64,000 bases of DNA from Terricaulis silvestris (GCF_009792355.1 NZ_CP047045.1:1302001-1366000), one strand, 5' to 3'. Shown: positions 16,892-25,405, numbered from the stretch's first letter. Notes: generated from the letters alone by a model not told the origin. Numbers and translations are program-made.

Positions 16892-17578
16892 ATGAATTCA
16901 GGGACCGATCCGGCCAAGCCGTCGCGTTTCGACCTCGCCACCCCGGAAGGGCGGCGGGCGGCCGAGCGCGATCTGGTCTGGATCGACCACGGCTTTCTGC
17001 GCGCCCGGTTCTCGAACTTCCACTGGATCGAGCCTGACGTGATGGCCCGGGCCAACCAGCCGTCGCCGCAAGCGGTCGCCCGCTACGCGGCGCAAGGGTT
17101 CAAGACCATCCTCAACCTGCGTGGCAAGTCGGACACCGGCTACTATGCGCTCGAGCGCGAAGCCTGCGCCGCACACGGCATCGACATGATCGATGTGCGC
17201 ATGCACTCGCGCGAACCGCCCAGCCGCGCCCAAGTCAACGGGGCCAAAGAGATATTCGACACGATCCGCTATCCCGCGCTGATGCACTGTAAGTCCGGCG
17301 CGGATCGGGCCGGGGTGATGGCGGTGCTCTACAAGCACTTCAAAATGGGCATGCCGATTGAAGACGCCGTCGAGCAACTGGGCCTGCGCTATCTGCACGT
17401 GAAGCAGGGCAAGACCGGCATGATCGATTTCTTCTTCGGCACGTATCTAGCGCAGGCAAACGGCAAGCCGTTCCTGCAATGGGTGAACGAAGACTACGAT
17501 CAGAAGACCGTCAAAGCCGCCTTCATGGGCGAGTGGTGGGCGAACATCCTGACCGACAAGATCCTGCGGCGCGAATGA
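16892..17578 (+). CDS. Tyrosine/dual-specificity phosphatase-like protein
   Basis: A 228-residue protein with a Cys-phosphatase signature HCKSGADRAG: nucleophile Cys133 and Arg139 in C-x5-R. An N-terminal segment (RFSNFHWIEPDVMARANQPSP) and KTILNLRGKSD match the bacterial DSP/PTP group that acts on phosphoproteins or phosphoinositide-like substrates. Its divergent position next to the lipid A operon hints at an envelope role. I chose the ATG at 16892; a longer frame from 16421 overlaps the DUF374 gene and is rejected. A bidirectional terminator follows the stop. Confidence 0.85.
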   Translation: MNSGTDPAKPSRFDLATPEGRRAAERDLVWIDHGFLRARFSNFHWIEPDVMARANQPSPQAVARYAAQGFKTILNLRGKSDTGYYALEREACAAHGIDMIDVRMHSREPPSRAQVNGAKEIFDTIRYPALMHCKSGADRAGVMAVLYKHFKMGMPIEDAVEQLGLRYLHVKQGKTGMIDFFFGTYLAQANGKPFLQWVNEDYDQKTVKAAFMGEWWANILTDKILRRE

Positions 17579-17592
17579 TGCCCGCATAAATG

Positions 17593-17618
17593 AAACGGCG
17601 GCCGTCGGGCCGCCGTTT
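17593..17618. terminator. Bidirectional intrinsic terminator
   Basis: AAACGGCGGCC pairs perfectly with GGCCGCCGTTT around a GTCG loop, with A-rich and T-rich flanks. It sits between the convergent phosphatase and UrcA genes and can serve both. Confidence 0.85.
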
Positions 17619-17627
17619 GTGTCGCTG

Positions 17628-18020
17628 CTACTTCTTTTGAACATCGAGATAAGGCTCGTGCGCGTACGGATCGGCAGAGCCCTCCTCGATAATGACTTCA
17701 GGCGAGAGGCCCTGGTGCAGCGCGTTCACCATTGGATGATTGAGGTCATTGACGGTGTTGTCGGCTGTTTCATCTCCACACTCGGCGCTCACGCGGCGCT
17801 CCAAAGCGTTTTGCGGGCGGTCTTCGTCGCTGCAGACGCGGTAGGCCGCCGCGTCGATGCGTGTGAGCAATTCCTCTGCGTCCTTCGGCTCATAGAGATC
17901 GAGATCGCCGATATAGATGCGTTCGGTCTCGCGCGTCGGATTGCGGTTCTGCGCGAAGGATGGGGTGGCGGCTGCAGCGACCAAGAGGGCGGCGCACAAC
18001 AGGGGCACGGTGCGTGACAT
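17628..18020 (-). CDS. UrcA family protein, exported
   Basis: A 130-residue protein with a cleavable signal peptide (MSRTVPLLCAALLVAAAATPSFAQ). The mature part has the UrcA pattern: IYIGDLDLYEPKDAEELLTRIDAAAYRVC, with a second Cys (SAEC) that could form a disulfide. UrcA proteins are small periplasmic proteins of unknown role, abundant in Caulobacterales and sphingomonads. I chose the start at 18020, where GGAG lies about 8 bases upstream, rather than a longer frame from 18137. It lies 70 bases after the ABC exporter gene on the same strand. Confidence 0.8.
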   Translation of the reverse strand: MSRTVPLLCAALLVAAAATPSFAQNRNPTRETERIYIGDLDLYEPKDAEELLTRIDAAAYRVCSDEDRPQNALERRVSAECGDETADNTVNDLNHPMVNALHQGLSPEVIIEEGSADPYAHEPYLDVQKK

Positions 18021-18090
18021 TCTGAATCTCCAGTTGTCCCGCCCGACTGCGTGAGAAACACACGCGGCCTTGGCCGGTTCCGGAGTTCCG

Positions 18091-19821
18091 CTATTCGGCG
18101 CGAAATTGGAGAACGTTGAGCCGGGCGTAGAGGCCATTCTGGGCCATCAGATCGCCGTGCGCGCCCATTTCCGCCACGCGCCCGTCATCCAGCACCAGGA
18201 TGCGGTCAGCGTCGCGCACGGTGGCGAGCCGGTGGGCGATAACCAGCACTGTGCGGCCTTTGGCCAAGCGCGCGAGCGCCTCTTGCACCTTGGCTTCGCT
18301 CTCAGCATCGAGCGCGCTGGTCGCTTCGTCCAACAGCAGGATCGGCGCGTCGCGCAGAAACGCGCGCGCCAAGGCAATGCGCTGCCGCTCGCCGCCCGAG
18401 AGATTGGCGCCGCGTTCACCGACGACGGTGTCGTAGCCATTCGGCAATGCGGTGATGAACTCATGCGCGGCCGCGCCGCGTGCGGCTTCTTCGATCTCGG
18501 CATGTGTCGCGCCTTCGCGGCCGAGCGCGATGTTGGCGCGGATGGTGTCGTTGAACATCGCGGCTTCCTGCGCGACCAGCGAGAGCGAGGCGCGCAGCGA
18601 CGCAACGGTGACGTCGCGCACGTCCTGGCCATCGATCCGCACCGCGCCGCCCGTGGCGTCATAGAGGCGGGGCAGCAGGTTGAAGATCGTCGACTTGCCG
18701 GCGCCCGAGGGTCCCACGAACGCGACGGTTTCGCCGGGCTCCACCGTGAAGCTCACGTGCTCTAGCGCTGGACCTTCGCCATAGGAGAACGAGACATCCT
18801 CGAACTCGACGCGGCCATTGGTGATCGCAATCGGCTTGGCGTCCGGCTTGTTGTTTATCGTCATCGGTTCATCGAGCAGGCCGAAAATTCGCGCCAGCGC
18901 CGCGTTGGCTTCGCCCATCGCCGTGTTGAACTGCCCAAGCGCCCGCGCCGCCGGCGTCGCAACGCCCACAGCGCCGATCATGCCGATCAGATCGCCGACA
19001 GTCATGACATCGGCGATAATGCGCAGCCCCGCAATCCAGAGCACGCCCGCCAACGCTATGCCGCCGATGATCTCCATCAGCGGCACGGTGCTGGCGCGAT
19101 TGTAGGCGAGCTTCATCGAAAGCCGGCGCCGCTCCTCGAATGACGCATCCGTCCGCGCAATCTCGTGATCTTCCAGGCTGTAGGTCTTCACGAACCGCGC
19201 CGCACTGAACGTCTCCGTCAGCAGCGTGGTCAGCGAGCCAATCTGGATTTGCGCTTCCTTGGTCTTGTCGCGTGCTTTTTTGGCGATCAGCTGCAATGGC
19301 CAAGCCGCCGCCGCGAACACGACAAAAACGACCAGGGTGAGCACCCAATCGAACCAGAGCATCGACGCAATCGCGCCGATCAGGGTCAGGGCATCACGTA
19401 TCGTGGCCTGAGCGCCGCGCACCAGCGCTTCGCTGACGACGTTGATGTCGTTGGTGAAGCGCGACACCAGCTTGCCCGGCTCTTCACGCGCGTGGCGCGC
19501 GAAATCCACCTTCATCAGCTTGGCGAACATCGCGCCTTGCAGGTCGCGCAGCACCTTGAGCGCCAACCCTTGTGACAATACCGCCTGCGCCCACATCCCG
19601 AACGCCCGAAGTGAAGTTGCAATCAACACTGCGACCGGCGCGAGGAACACCACGTTCGGCTGATCGTTGGCGACGCCGTCGGTAGTGTACTTCAAGATCA
19701 GCGCATACGAGACTCCGGCCGCCGCCACCAGCGCCAACGCCGGCACGAGCAATGTGAAATCGCTGGCGTAGCGCGAGACGTAGTCACGCCACAGGCGGCC
19801 GAAGAGTCCGCGCGTTTTCAT
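18091..19821 (-). CDS. ABC exporter half-transporter (MsbA-like candidate)
   Basis: A 576-residue fused permease/ATPase. The N-terminal half has about six membrane helices (for example LLVPALALVAAAGVSYALIL); the nucleotide-binding domain has Walker A GPSGAGKST, signature LSGGERQRIALARA and Walker B ILLLDEATSALD. Length and architecture fit the MsbA/lipid exporter group. Its position beside the lipid A genes and pmbA-cysQ-DUF4170 suggests lipid A or lipid flipping, but drug export cannot be excluded. The start overlaps the DUF4170 stop by 4 bases. Confidence 0.88.
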   Translation of the reverse strand: MKTRGLFGRLWRDYVSRYASDFTLLVPALALVAAAGVSYALILKYTTDGVANDQPNVVFLAPVAVLIATSLRAFGMWAQAVLSQGLALKVLRDLQGAMFAKLMKVDFARHAREEPGKLVSRFTNDINVVSEALVRGAQATIRDALTLIGAIASMLWFDWVLTLVVFVVFAAAAWPLQLIAKKARDKTKEAQIQIGSLTTLLTETFSAARFVKTYSLEDHEIARTDASFEERRRLSMKLAYNRASTVPLMEIIGGIALAGVLWIAGLRIIADVMTVGDLIGMIGAVGVATPAARALGQFNTAMGEANAALARIFGLLDEPMTINNKPDAKPIAITNGRVEFEDVSFSYGEGPALEHVSFTVEPGETVAFVGPSGAGKSTIFNLLPRLYDATGGAVRIDGQDVRDVTVASLRASLSLVAQEAAMFNDTIRANIALGREGATHAEIEEAARGAAAHEFITALPNGYDTVVGERGANLSGGERQRIALARAFLRDAPILLLDEATSALDAESEAKVQEALARLAKGRTVLVIAHRLATVRDADRILVLDDGRVAEMGAHGDLMAQNGLYARLNVLQFRAE

Positions 19822-20057
19822 CGGCTGTCGGGATCGCTCCCCGGATCGAGCAGGCGGTGCGCGTGGATGATGAAGTAGCGCATGCGCGCATTATCGACCG
19901 TGCGCTGCGCCGCGCCTTTCCAGGCATCGTAAGCGGCGCGATAGTTCGGATAGGCGCCCACGAAATCCACCGCCGGGAGATCGCTAAACTCCGGCCGGTC
20001 GAGGTCCTTCAACTCCCCGCCGATAACGAGGTGAAGCAGTTGGCGGTGTTCGGTCAT
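19818..20057 (-). CDS. DUF4170 domain-containing protein
   Basis: A 79-residue soluble protein that fits the DUF4170 family: QLLHLVIGGELKDL, VDFVGAYPNYRAAYDAWK, AQRTVDNARMRYFIIHAH and a terminal LLDPG. It is widely conserved in alphaproteobacteria next to cysQ-like and waaA-region genes; function is unknown. The ATG at 20057 overlaps the cysQ-like stop by ATGA, and its own stop overlaps the ABC exporter start, so the three genes are coupled. Confidence 0.9.
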   Translation of the reverse strand: MTEHRQLLHLVIGGELKDLDRPEFSDLPAVDFVGAYPNYRAAYDAWKGAAQRTVDNARMRYFIIHAHRLLDPGSDPDSR

Positions 20058-20872
20058 GGCGTAGCTCTTGGATCGGGGAAGGCGCGGGAGCGCTCGATTA
20101 GCAAAGGGTGCAACGCCGCGCCAGAGAGCGCGACGCCCGGCGCCCGTGCGGGGTATTGGTTGAAGCGGAGCGGCTCGCCCCACAAATCCGTAACCACGCC
20201 GCCGGCTGCCTCCACCAATGCCGCGCCCGCCGCGATATCCCATTCGTGCTTGAAGCCGAACAGCAAGGCCGCGTCACCCAGTCCCGCGGCGACGAGCGCC
20301 ATACGGTAGGCGATCGATTGGCGTTCGATCACGTCCATTTTCGGCCACGGCGTGGGCCAGCGCTTCGGCGTGAAGCGGAAGAGCTGGGCGATCATCCGCG
20401 CGCCCTCGAGCTTGTCCGTGGTGGTGACGTGCGCTGGGCGGCCGTTCAGCGTCGCGCCGTGGCTGATGGCGCCGACGAACATCTCGTCGGTCATCGGATT
20501 GTAAACCGCGCCCGCAAACGCGCGCTCGCCTTCAACAATGCCGATGCTGATGGTCCATTGCGGCGCGCGTCCGATCATCGCGGCGGTGCCGTCGATTGGA
20601 TCGATCATGAACGTGCGCGCCTTGCCGATACGGCGGATAGGTTGGTCAGGTGTCTCTTCAGAGAGCCAGCCATAATCCGGCCGCGCGCCGAGCAGCTTTT
20701 CTTCCAGGAACGCGTCCACGGCGAAGTCGACGTTGGTCACCGGCCCGGCGGCGCCCTTCGATTGGACCTCAAGCGGCTTCAGCAGCAGCGATCGCGCCAG
20801 CGCGCCGGCTTCGCGCGCGGCTTCTTCGAGGAGGGAGAGTTCAGACGCCGCCGATTGCAAGGTCATCCACAA
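20054..20872 (-). CDS. cysQ: Inositol monophosphatase/3'(2'),5'-bisphosphate nucleotidase family protein
   Basis: A 272-residue member of the lithium-sensitive phosphatase superfamily. Metal-site motifs are visible: Glu in WLSEET, DPIDGTAAM (Asp-Pro-Ile-Asp-Gly-Thr) and WDIAAGAALVEAAGG. CysQ-type enzymes remove the 3' phosphate from PAP; inositol monophosphatase activity is the alternative. The gene name rests on the neighbourhood as well as sequence. It overlaps pmbA by 32 bases, so the start could also be the ATG two codons further in. Confidence 0.85.
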   Translation of the reverse strand: MWMTLQSAASELSLLEEAAREAGALARSLLLKPLEVQSKGAAGPVTNVDFAVDAFLEEKLLGARPDYGWLSEETPDQPIRRIGKARTFMIDPIDGTAAMIGRAPQWTISIGIVEGERAFAGAVYNPMTDEMFVGAISHGATLNGRPAHVTTTDKLEGARMIAQLFRFTPKRWPTPWPKMDVIERQSIAYRMALVAAGLGDAALLFGFKHEWDIAAGAALVEAAGGVVTDLWGEPLRFNQYPARAPGVALSGAALHPLLIERSRAFPDPRATP

Positions 20873-22187
20873 TCAAGCTGGGAATTTCGAGCGAACCGCG
20901 ATTGTCGAGGTCCGCGCCGCACCGGAGCCGCGCGAAGATGTCGAGCAGATTGCCCGCAACCGTCACTTCGCTGACGGGATGCACGGCCTCGCCGCTCTCG
21001 AACCAATAGCCCGCCACGCCCACCGACCAATCGCCGGTGTTCATGTTGAGCGATGGCGAGAACATGTCGGTGACAAGAAGGCCCTTGCCCGCGCCGCGCA
21101 TCAGCGCCGGCAGATCGCCTTCGCCGGGTTTCACGAACAGGTTCGACGATGTGATGCCCGGCGGTCCGCCGTGACCGGCGGACGCGTGGCCGTTTGGCTC
21201 AAGTCCGAGCTGACGCGCCGTTGATGCATTCAACGTCCACATCGTGATCACGCCGTCATCCACCAATGTTGCCGCCCGCACCGCGCTGCCTTCGCCGTCG
21301 AACCAGCGGCTGCCCATGGCGCGCTTGACGAACGGATCTTCGTGCACGCGGAAGCCTGGCGCGAACACACGCTGGCCGAGCTTATCCTTCAGGAACGAAA
21401 CACCGCGCGCCACGGCTGCGCCGGAGATGCCTGAGAACAGCGGCGAGAGAATGCGCCCCGCCAACCGGTTCTCGAAAATCACGGACGCCTTTTGGCTCGC
21501 GACCTTTTTCGCACCCAGGCGACGCGCCGTGCGCTCGCCGGCGATGCGGCCGATCTCTTCGGGCGAGGGCAGGTCAGCAAAGAAGCGTTTGGTGCGCCAC
21601 TCGTAGTCGCGCTCCATCTCATCGTCTTTTTCGGCCACCGGCTGCGTGCCGAGGCTATAGGCGGTCGAACTCTCCGCGCCTTCAAAGCCATTCGAGGTCG
21701 CGTAAACGAACGTCGAGGTTTCGCTCGACGCACCGCCGCCGCTCGAATTGGCGATCCCCGGAATGGCCAGCGACGCCGCCTCGCAGCGCTTCGCAAGCTC
21801 AAGCAATTGCTCCGGGTTCGGTCGCGCCGTGTCCGATTGCTCAAGATCAGGCGCCGCGCCCTTGGCGTGATAGCGCTCATCCAGCAGCCCGCAGAATTTG
21901 TCCTCGGGCGCGGCCCTGGCCATCGCCACGGTCCGCTCGGCCAGATCGCGCATGCCCTTGGTCGAGAGATCGGTGGAGGAGGCGGCCGCCTGGCGCTTGC
22001 CGAGGAAGGCCCGCAGCGCCACCGAGCGCGCTTCCTCGCGCTCCATGCCCTCGAGCTCGCCCATCCGCACCTCGGCGGAGATACTCTCGCGGGCGGCGTA
22101 AGAGGCTTCCGAGGCGTCGGCCCCGGCTTTCTTGGCGTAGTCGATCAGGGCCGCCAGGGCGGCATGGGAATCAGCGTCAAAGGCCAT
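20841..22187 (-). CDS. pmbA: TldD/PmbA family protein (PmbA/TldE)
   Basis: A 448-residue PmbA (TldE) homologue. In characterised systems TldE partners TldD, which carries the zinc site, to degrade or mature peptides; this copy shows no HEXXXH, as expected. Conserved family segments include AEVRMGELEGMEREEARSV, GISGAAVARGVSFLKDKLGQ, and the C-terminal VGVAGYWFESGEAVHPVSEVTVAGNL. Its TldD partner is encoded separately at 41527-42948. It is the first gene of an overlapping pmbA-cysQ-DUF4170-ABC operon. Confidence 0.95.
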   Translation of the reverse strand: MAFDADSHAALAALIDYAKKAGADASEASYAARESISAEVRMGELEGMEREEARSVALRAFLGKRQAAASSTDLSTKGMRDLAERTVAMARAAPEDKFCGLLDERYHAKGAAPDLEQSDTARPNPEQLLELAKRCEAASLAIPGIANSSGGGASSETSTFVYATSNGFEGAESSTAYSLGTQPVAEKDDEMERDYEWRTKRFFADLPSPEEIGRIAGERTARRLGAKKVASQKASVIFENRLAGRILSPLFSGISGAAVARGVSFLKDKLGQRVFAPGFRVHEDPFVKRAMGSRWFDGEGSAVRAATLVDDGVITMWTLNASTARQLGLEPNGHASAGHGGPPGITSSNLFVKPGEGDLPALMRGAGKGLLVTDMFSPSLNMNTGDWSVGVAGYWFESGEAVHPVSEVTVAGNLLDIFARLRCGADLDNRGSLEIPSLIVDDLAIGGV

Positions 22188-22235
22188 GGCCCGAACATGG
22201 GCTTGGGTAGCCCGCGCGGCAATCGGGCGATGCCG

Positions 22236-22247
22236 GTATTATAATAC
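22236..22247 (-). promoter_or_regulatory. AT-rich palindrome containing TATAAT upstream of pmbA
   Basis: GTATTATAATAC is a perfect 12-base palindrome in an otherwise GC-rich 60-base gap. On the minus strand it contains an exact TATAAT, about 50 bases before the pmbA start. No good -35 is visible, so this is a possible -10 element or operator only. Confidence 0.35.
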
Positions 22248-22652
22248 TCAAAGCTGCTGAGCGAACCCCGCATAGATCAACCCGCCAGCGATGAGCAGGA
22301 ACGAAATCCAGGTCAGCAGGATGCCCGCCCCTCGGCCGGCGTTGAGCGCCCCGGTATGGAGGCCGACACCGTGAAAAATTCTGCCGGCCGTCAAAAAAAG
22401 TCCGGCGGCGTGCAGCAGCCACAGCGGGACCGCTGGGTCCAAGAGCGCCAGCAACACCAGCCCGATCAGGCCCGCGGGGATGTATTCCGCAGCGTTAGCG
22501 TGCGCGCGGACGGCGCGGTTGAAATCCTCATTCGCGCCATCGCCTAACACGATCTTGTGCTTCCGCCGGCCCATCATCACCAGCACTGCGAGCACCAGCA
22601 GGATGAGAATGTTTACGCCCGCATAGAGCGCGACGACTTCAAGACGCAGCAT
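22248..22652 (-). CDS. MAPEG family membrane protein
   Basis: A 134-residue four-helix membrane protein of the MAPEG (eicosanoid/glutathione metabolism) superfamily. Indicators are the first helix LRLEVVALYAGVNILILLVLAVLVMMG, then the conserved NEDFNRAVRAHANAAEYIPAGLIGLVLLALL and FHGVGL segments. Bacterial members may have glutathione S-transferase or peroxidase activity, but this is not proven for this group. A second MAPEG-like gene is at 63321-63758. Confidence 0.88.
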   Translation of the reverse strand: MLRLEVVALYAGVNILILLVLAVLVMMGRRKHKIVLGDGANEDFNRAVRAHANAAEYIPAGLIGLVLLALLDPAVPLWLLHAAGLFLTAGRIFHGVGLHTGALNAGRGAGILLTWISFLLIAGGLIYAGFAQQL

Positions 22653-22785
22653 TCGGCTTCTCCCTCGCGCTCACCTCTAGTCTGCACACAATCCGCATTT
22701 CAACGTTTTGTTTTGCTTTCGGAAACCGCGCGTTCACGACACGGCGTCATAGTCGTCCTCAACAAGATGCCTCGAAGGCAACGGG

Positions 22786-22959
22786 ATGGGTGGTTTGACA
22801 GACGCGAGCTTCATCGGCGTCGTCGCATGGGCGATCATCGCGGTAGTCGCGGGCATGGGCCTGGCGGTTGCCGCGATTACGCTCGTCCGCCGCGCGCGCG
22901 ATTGCGACTACGATTTCGAGGCCGGCTACAACGCGCTGGCGCCGGTCACCGAACGCTAA
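22786..22959 (+). CDS. Small single-span membrane protein (57 residues)
   Basis: A short frame with one strong hydrophobic segment (FIGVVAWAIIAVVAGMGLAV followed by AAITLVRRARD) and an acidic/aromatic tail DYDFEAGYNALAPVTER. Positive residues after the span suggest an N-out/C-in topology. A CGAAGGCAACGGG segment before the ATG gives a weak ribosome site. I do not recognise the family. It points the same way as the lipoprotein gene 74 bases downstream. Confidence 0.5.
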   Translation: MGGLTDASFIGVVAWAIIAVVAGMGLAVAAITLVRRARDCDYDFEAGYNALAPVTER

Positions 22960-23033
22960 AGGTTCCCGAACATTTTCTGAACGACCGCGCCCGTCCGCTC
23001 CGCTAAAGCTTCGCGCTTGGTGGAGGTGACCTC

Positions 23034-23519
23034 ATGAAATTTCGCGCGATCCTGTTGGCCGTAGCCTTGGCCGCCTGTGGACAATCCGGCCAGACGGGGC
23101 CTGAAGCGCCATCCGCCTCGGACACCCCCAACGCCATCGATCTTGGAATCGACATCGGCCGCGCCGGCGCGATGCTCAATAGCGTCGAAAGCCTGACGGC
23201 TGAGCGCCCCGGCGCCGATCCGGACGCCACCACGGAAGCCGACCTCGCCCGCCGCCTGCGCGAAACGGTCTGGGAGTACAACGCCCAGAGTTCGCAACTC
23301 TGCGCCAAGGGCTTGTTCGCCGAAGTATCGTGCGGACCAGCGTATGCGCCGGTGTGGCTGTCTGAGCCCGCCAACGCGACGCCTTCACTCGAAGACATCC
23401 AGCTCCGCACCATCGCCGTGCACGAAGAAGTGCAGCGCCTCTGGGCCGCCGTCTGCGACGACGCCCGCTCGCGCGTGACGGACGAACAAGAGAAGATGTC
23501 TGTCTGTCCGATGGAGTAG
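23034..23519 (+). CDS. Hypothetical lipoprotein with four or more Cys
   Basis: A 161-residue protein with signal peptide and lipobox (ALAAC, Cys15). The mature part is acidic and has Cys in SSQLC, EVSC, AAVC and MSVC, probably paired in disulfides. No domain is recognised. TGGAGGTGACCTC before the ATG is a strong ribosome site. It ends 3 bases before the convergent methyltransferase stop. Confidence 0.75.
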   Translation: MKFRAILLAVALAACGQSGQTGPEAPSASDTPNAIDLGIDIGRAGAMLNSVESLTAERPGADPDATTEADLARRLRETVWEYNAQSSQLCAKGLFAEVSCGPAYAPVWLSEPANATPSLEDIQLRTIAVHEEVQRLWAAVCDDARSRVTDEQEKMSVCPME

Positions 23520-23522
23520 GGT

Positions 23523-24170
23523 TCAGGCGCGCAGCCGCCAAACGGCTGCGCGCTTCACTTCCGCGTCTTCCAGCGCGCGTGTGACAGGAATGTCGTACGC
23601 CGCGATCTGCTCAAGGTTGTCGCGCGGCAAATAAGTGCGACCAGGATCGCCGATCAGCACGGTCTTGCCGTCGCTCTGTTGCGCGATCAGCCATTCGAGT
23701 ACGCGCGGCGCCAGGTCGCGATCGTAGAACAAATCGCCGACCAAGATGATCTCCGCATCCGTTGGCGCGCCGACCGGATCCGAGTCGCTCGTCGCTACAA
23801 CGACATCGTTGAGCGCCGCGTTCAACACCGCCGCGTGCGCCGCGAATGCATCGATGTCGACCGCCAGCGCCGTCGCTGCGCCCGCCTTCATCGCCGCGAT
23901 GGCGACGAGGCCAGAGCCAGACGCCACATCAAGCACGCGCTTGCCGCGTGCGGTCTCCGGTTGATCCAGAACGTAGCGCGCGAGCGCTTGTCCGCCCGCC
24001 CACGCAAACGCCCAGAACGGTGGCGCCAAACCGAGTTCGCCTAGCTGTTCCTCTGTCATCTGCCACAAAGCCACAGCGTCATCGGCGAGATAAAGCTTCA
24101 ACTCCGGCACATGGCTCGGCGCCAGCACGCGCGTGTTCTCGCGGATGAATGCGGGGACGTCGGAGATCAA
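23523..24170 (-). CDS. Class I SAM-dependent methyltransferase (METTL20/PrmA-like)
   Basis: A 215-residue methyltransferase. The SAM-binding motif I is VLDVASGSGLVAIAA, motif II region AVDIDAFA, and the acidic motif IV is LVGDLFYD. The upstream PPFWAFAWAGGQALARY segment is characteristic of the ETFB-lysine methyltransferase (METTL20) and nicotinamide methyltransferase-like group, so the target may be a protein Lys. The start is a TTG (24168-24170) overlapping the Imm53 stop by TTGA. It is the last gene of the ArsR-desaturase-Imm53-methyltransferase operon. Confidence 0.82.
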   Translation of the reverse strand: MISDVPAFIRENTRVLAPSHVPELKLYLADDAVALWQMTEEQLGELGLAPPFWAFAWAGGQALARYVLDQPETARGKRVLDVASGSGLVAIAAMKAGAATALAVDIDAFAAHAAVLNAALNDVVVATSDSDPVGAPTDAEIILVGDLFYDRDLAPRVLEWLIAQQSDGKTVLIGDPGRTYLPRDNLEQIAAYDIPVTRALEDAEVKRAAVWRLRA

Positions 24171-24475
24171 GCGGGCTGATCCAGCAAATCCAAGATCGTC
24201 GCCAGCGCCTCTGACAGGTTTTCAGGACCACATGCGCAAACCAAGAAGGTGTCATGGCCATTTTTCTCGGTCGCTAGATGGATCCAGTCTCGGTCCGACC
24301 GCTCGGTCATGCGTGGAGAAACGATGAGGTGATCAAACGGCGTGCCGTCCAAGCAAACACGGATCGACCATCCCGGGTTGTCAAGATTCTCTATCGTAAT
24401 GCCTAATCCGTGTTCCCATTCGCCGTCGGAAAGGGAGACGAGGAGCTGTTCGAGACGTTTGACGAGGTCGGTCAC
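24167..24475 (-). CDS. Imm53-like immunity family protein (no toxin nearby)
   Basis: A 102-residue protein whose core SDGEWEHGLGITIENLDNPGW, then SIRVCLDGT, matches the pattern I know for immunity protein 53 (conserved DG-WEH and TLDNPGW). Imm53 proteins are normally found beside polymorphic toxins. No toxin gene is visible here; instead the gene is sandwiched between a desaturase and a methyltransferase with GTGA and TTGA overlaps on either side. It may therefore be an exapted small-molecule or protein-binding domain. The start is a GTG at 24475. Confidence 0.7.
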   Translation of the reverse strand: MTDLVKRLEQLLVSLSDGEWEHGLGITIENLDNPGWSIRVCLDGTPFDHLIVSPRMTERSDRDWIHLATEKNGHDTFLVCACGPENLSEALATILDLLDQPA

Positions 24476-25398
24476 GCGAGTTGCACTACAGGTTTCGACG
24501 ACGCTTCACCCAACACCGCAGCATAGCCGGGCGCGATGCGCATGCGTGACCAATACCCTTTGTCCATCAGCGAGCGGTGCATGCGTTCGAGCCGATAGCA
24601 GGGCACGTGCATGAAGACGTGGTGCTCGCCGTGGAAGTGCACCCAGTACGGCGCGATGAAGAGCCGCTCGATCGCATTCGCCAACGTCGTGCGCGCATGC
24701 GTGAACGGATCGTCCTTGGTGTTGACGACGGCGTGCTCCGCGATGTTGCGCAGGCGCGTCACCAGCGGCAGCCACGTCGCCATCGGCACGAGCCAAAGCG
24801 CCGGATACGCCCACCAATAGCCGGCAAGCGCCAAGCCACCGAACAGGATTGCATTCGTCAGCAAGAAGTGACTCGTGCTCGAGTTCACGACTTCGCCGGG
24901 CTTTCGGCCGCCGAATAGCTGCGCGCCGCGTTGCTTCGAGAACGTCTGCCCAGTCAGATCGCGCACCACCTTCCGCCACAGCGACGCGCGCGTGATCGGG
25001 AAGGGCGCTGACAACGCGAGGTCTGGATCTTCCGGTTGCTCGGTGAAGCGATGATGCTTCAGATGATACTCTCGGTACGAAGCCAGCCGCGCGCCCACCG
25101 GCGCCGCGCACAGCCATTCGCCGACCCAGTTGTTCACCTTCATGTTCGAATGCAGCGCGCCGTGCGCTGCGTCATGCATTAAGATCGCCAGCCCCAATTG
25201 CCGCGCGCCGATCAGCATCACCGCCAGCACGTATGTCAGCAGGTTCGGCCACAGCACGAACATCGCGCCTGCCGCGAAGATTAGCCCCCAGGCGCCCGCC
25301 ACCAGCACAAGTCCGAGCCACGACGAGCGCGCCGAGAACCGCGCCCATTCTTCCGGGGCGAAAACGTCCTTGGGGTCGATGCGTGCAACGGCAGGCAT
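24472..25398 (-). CDS. Membrane fatty acid desaturase family protein
   Basis: A 308-residue di-iron membrane desaturase. The three His boxes are HDAAH (75-79), HLKHH (112-116) and HGEHH (256-260). Hydrophobic segments flank the first box and lie between the second and third. Substrate could be an acyl lipid or another hydrophobic molecule. It starts 7 bases after the arsR stop and overlaps the Imm53 gene by GTGA, so expression is probably set by the ArsR-type regulator. Confidence 0.9.
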   Translation of the reverse strand: MPAVARIDPKDVFAPEEWARFSARSSWLGLVLVAGAWGLIFAAGAMFVLWPNLLTYVLAVMLIGARQLGLAILMHDAAHGALHSNMKVNNWVGEWLCAAPVGARLASYREYHLKHHRFTEQPEDPDLALSAPFPITRASLWRKVVRDLTGQTFSKQRGAQLFGGRKPGEVVNSSTSHFLLTNAILFGGLALAGYWWAYPALWLVPMATWLPLVTRLRNIAEHAVVNTKDDPFTHARTTLANAIERLFIAPYWVHFHGEHHVFMHVPCYRLERMHRSLMDKGYWSRMRIAPGYAAVLGEASSKPVVQLA

Positions 25399-25405
25399 GG
25401 CGCCA

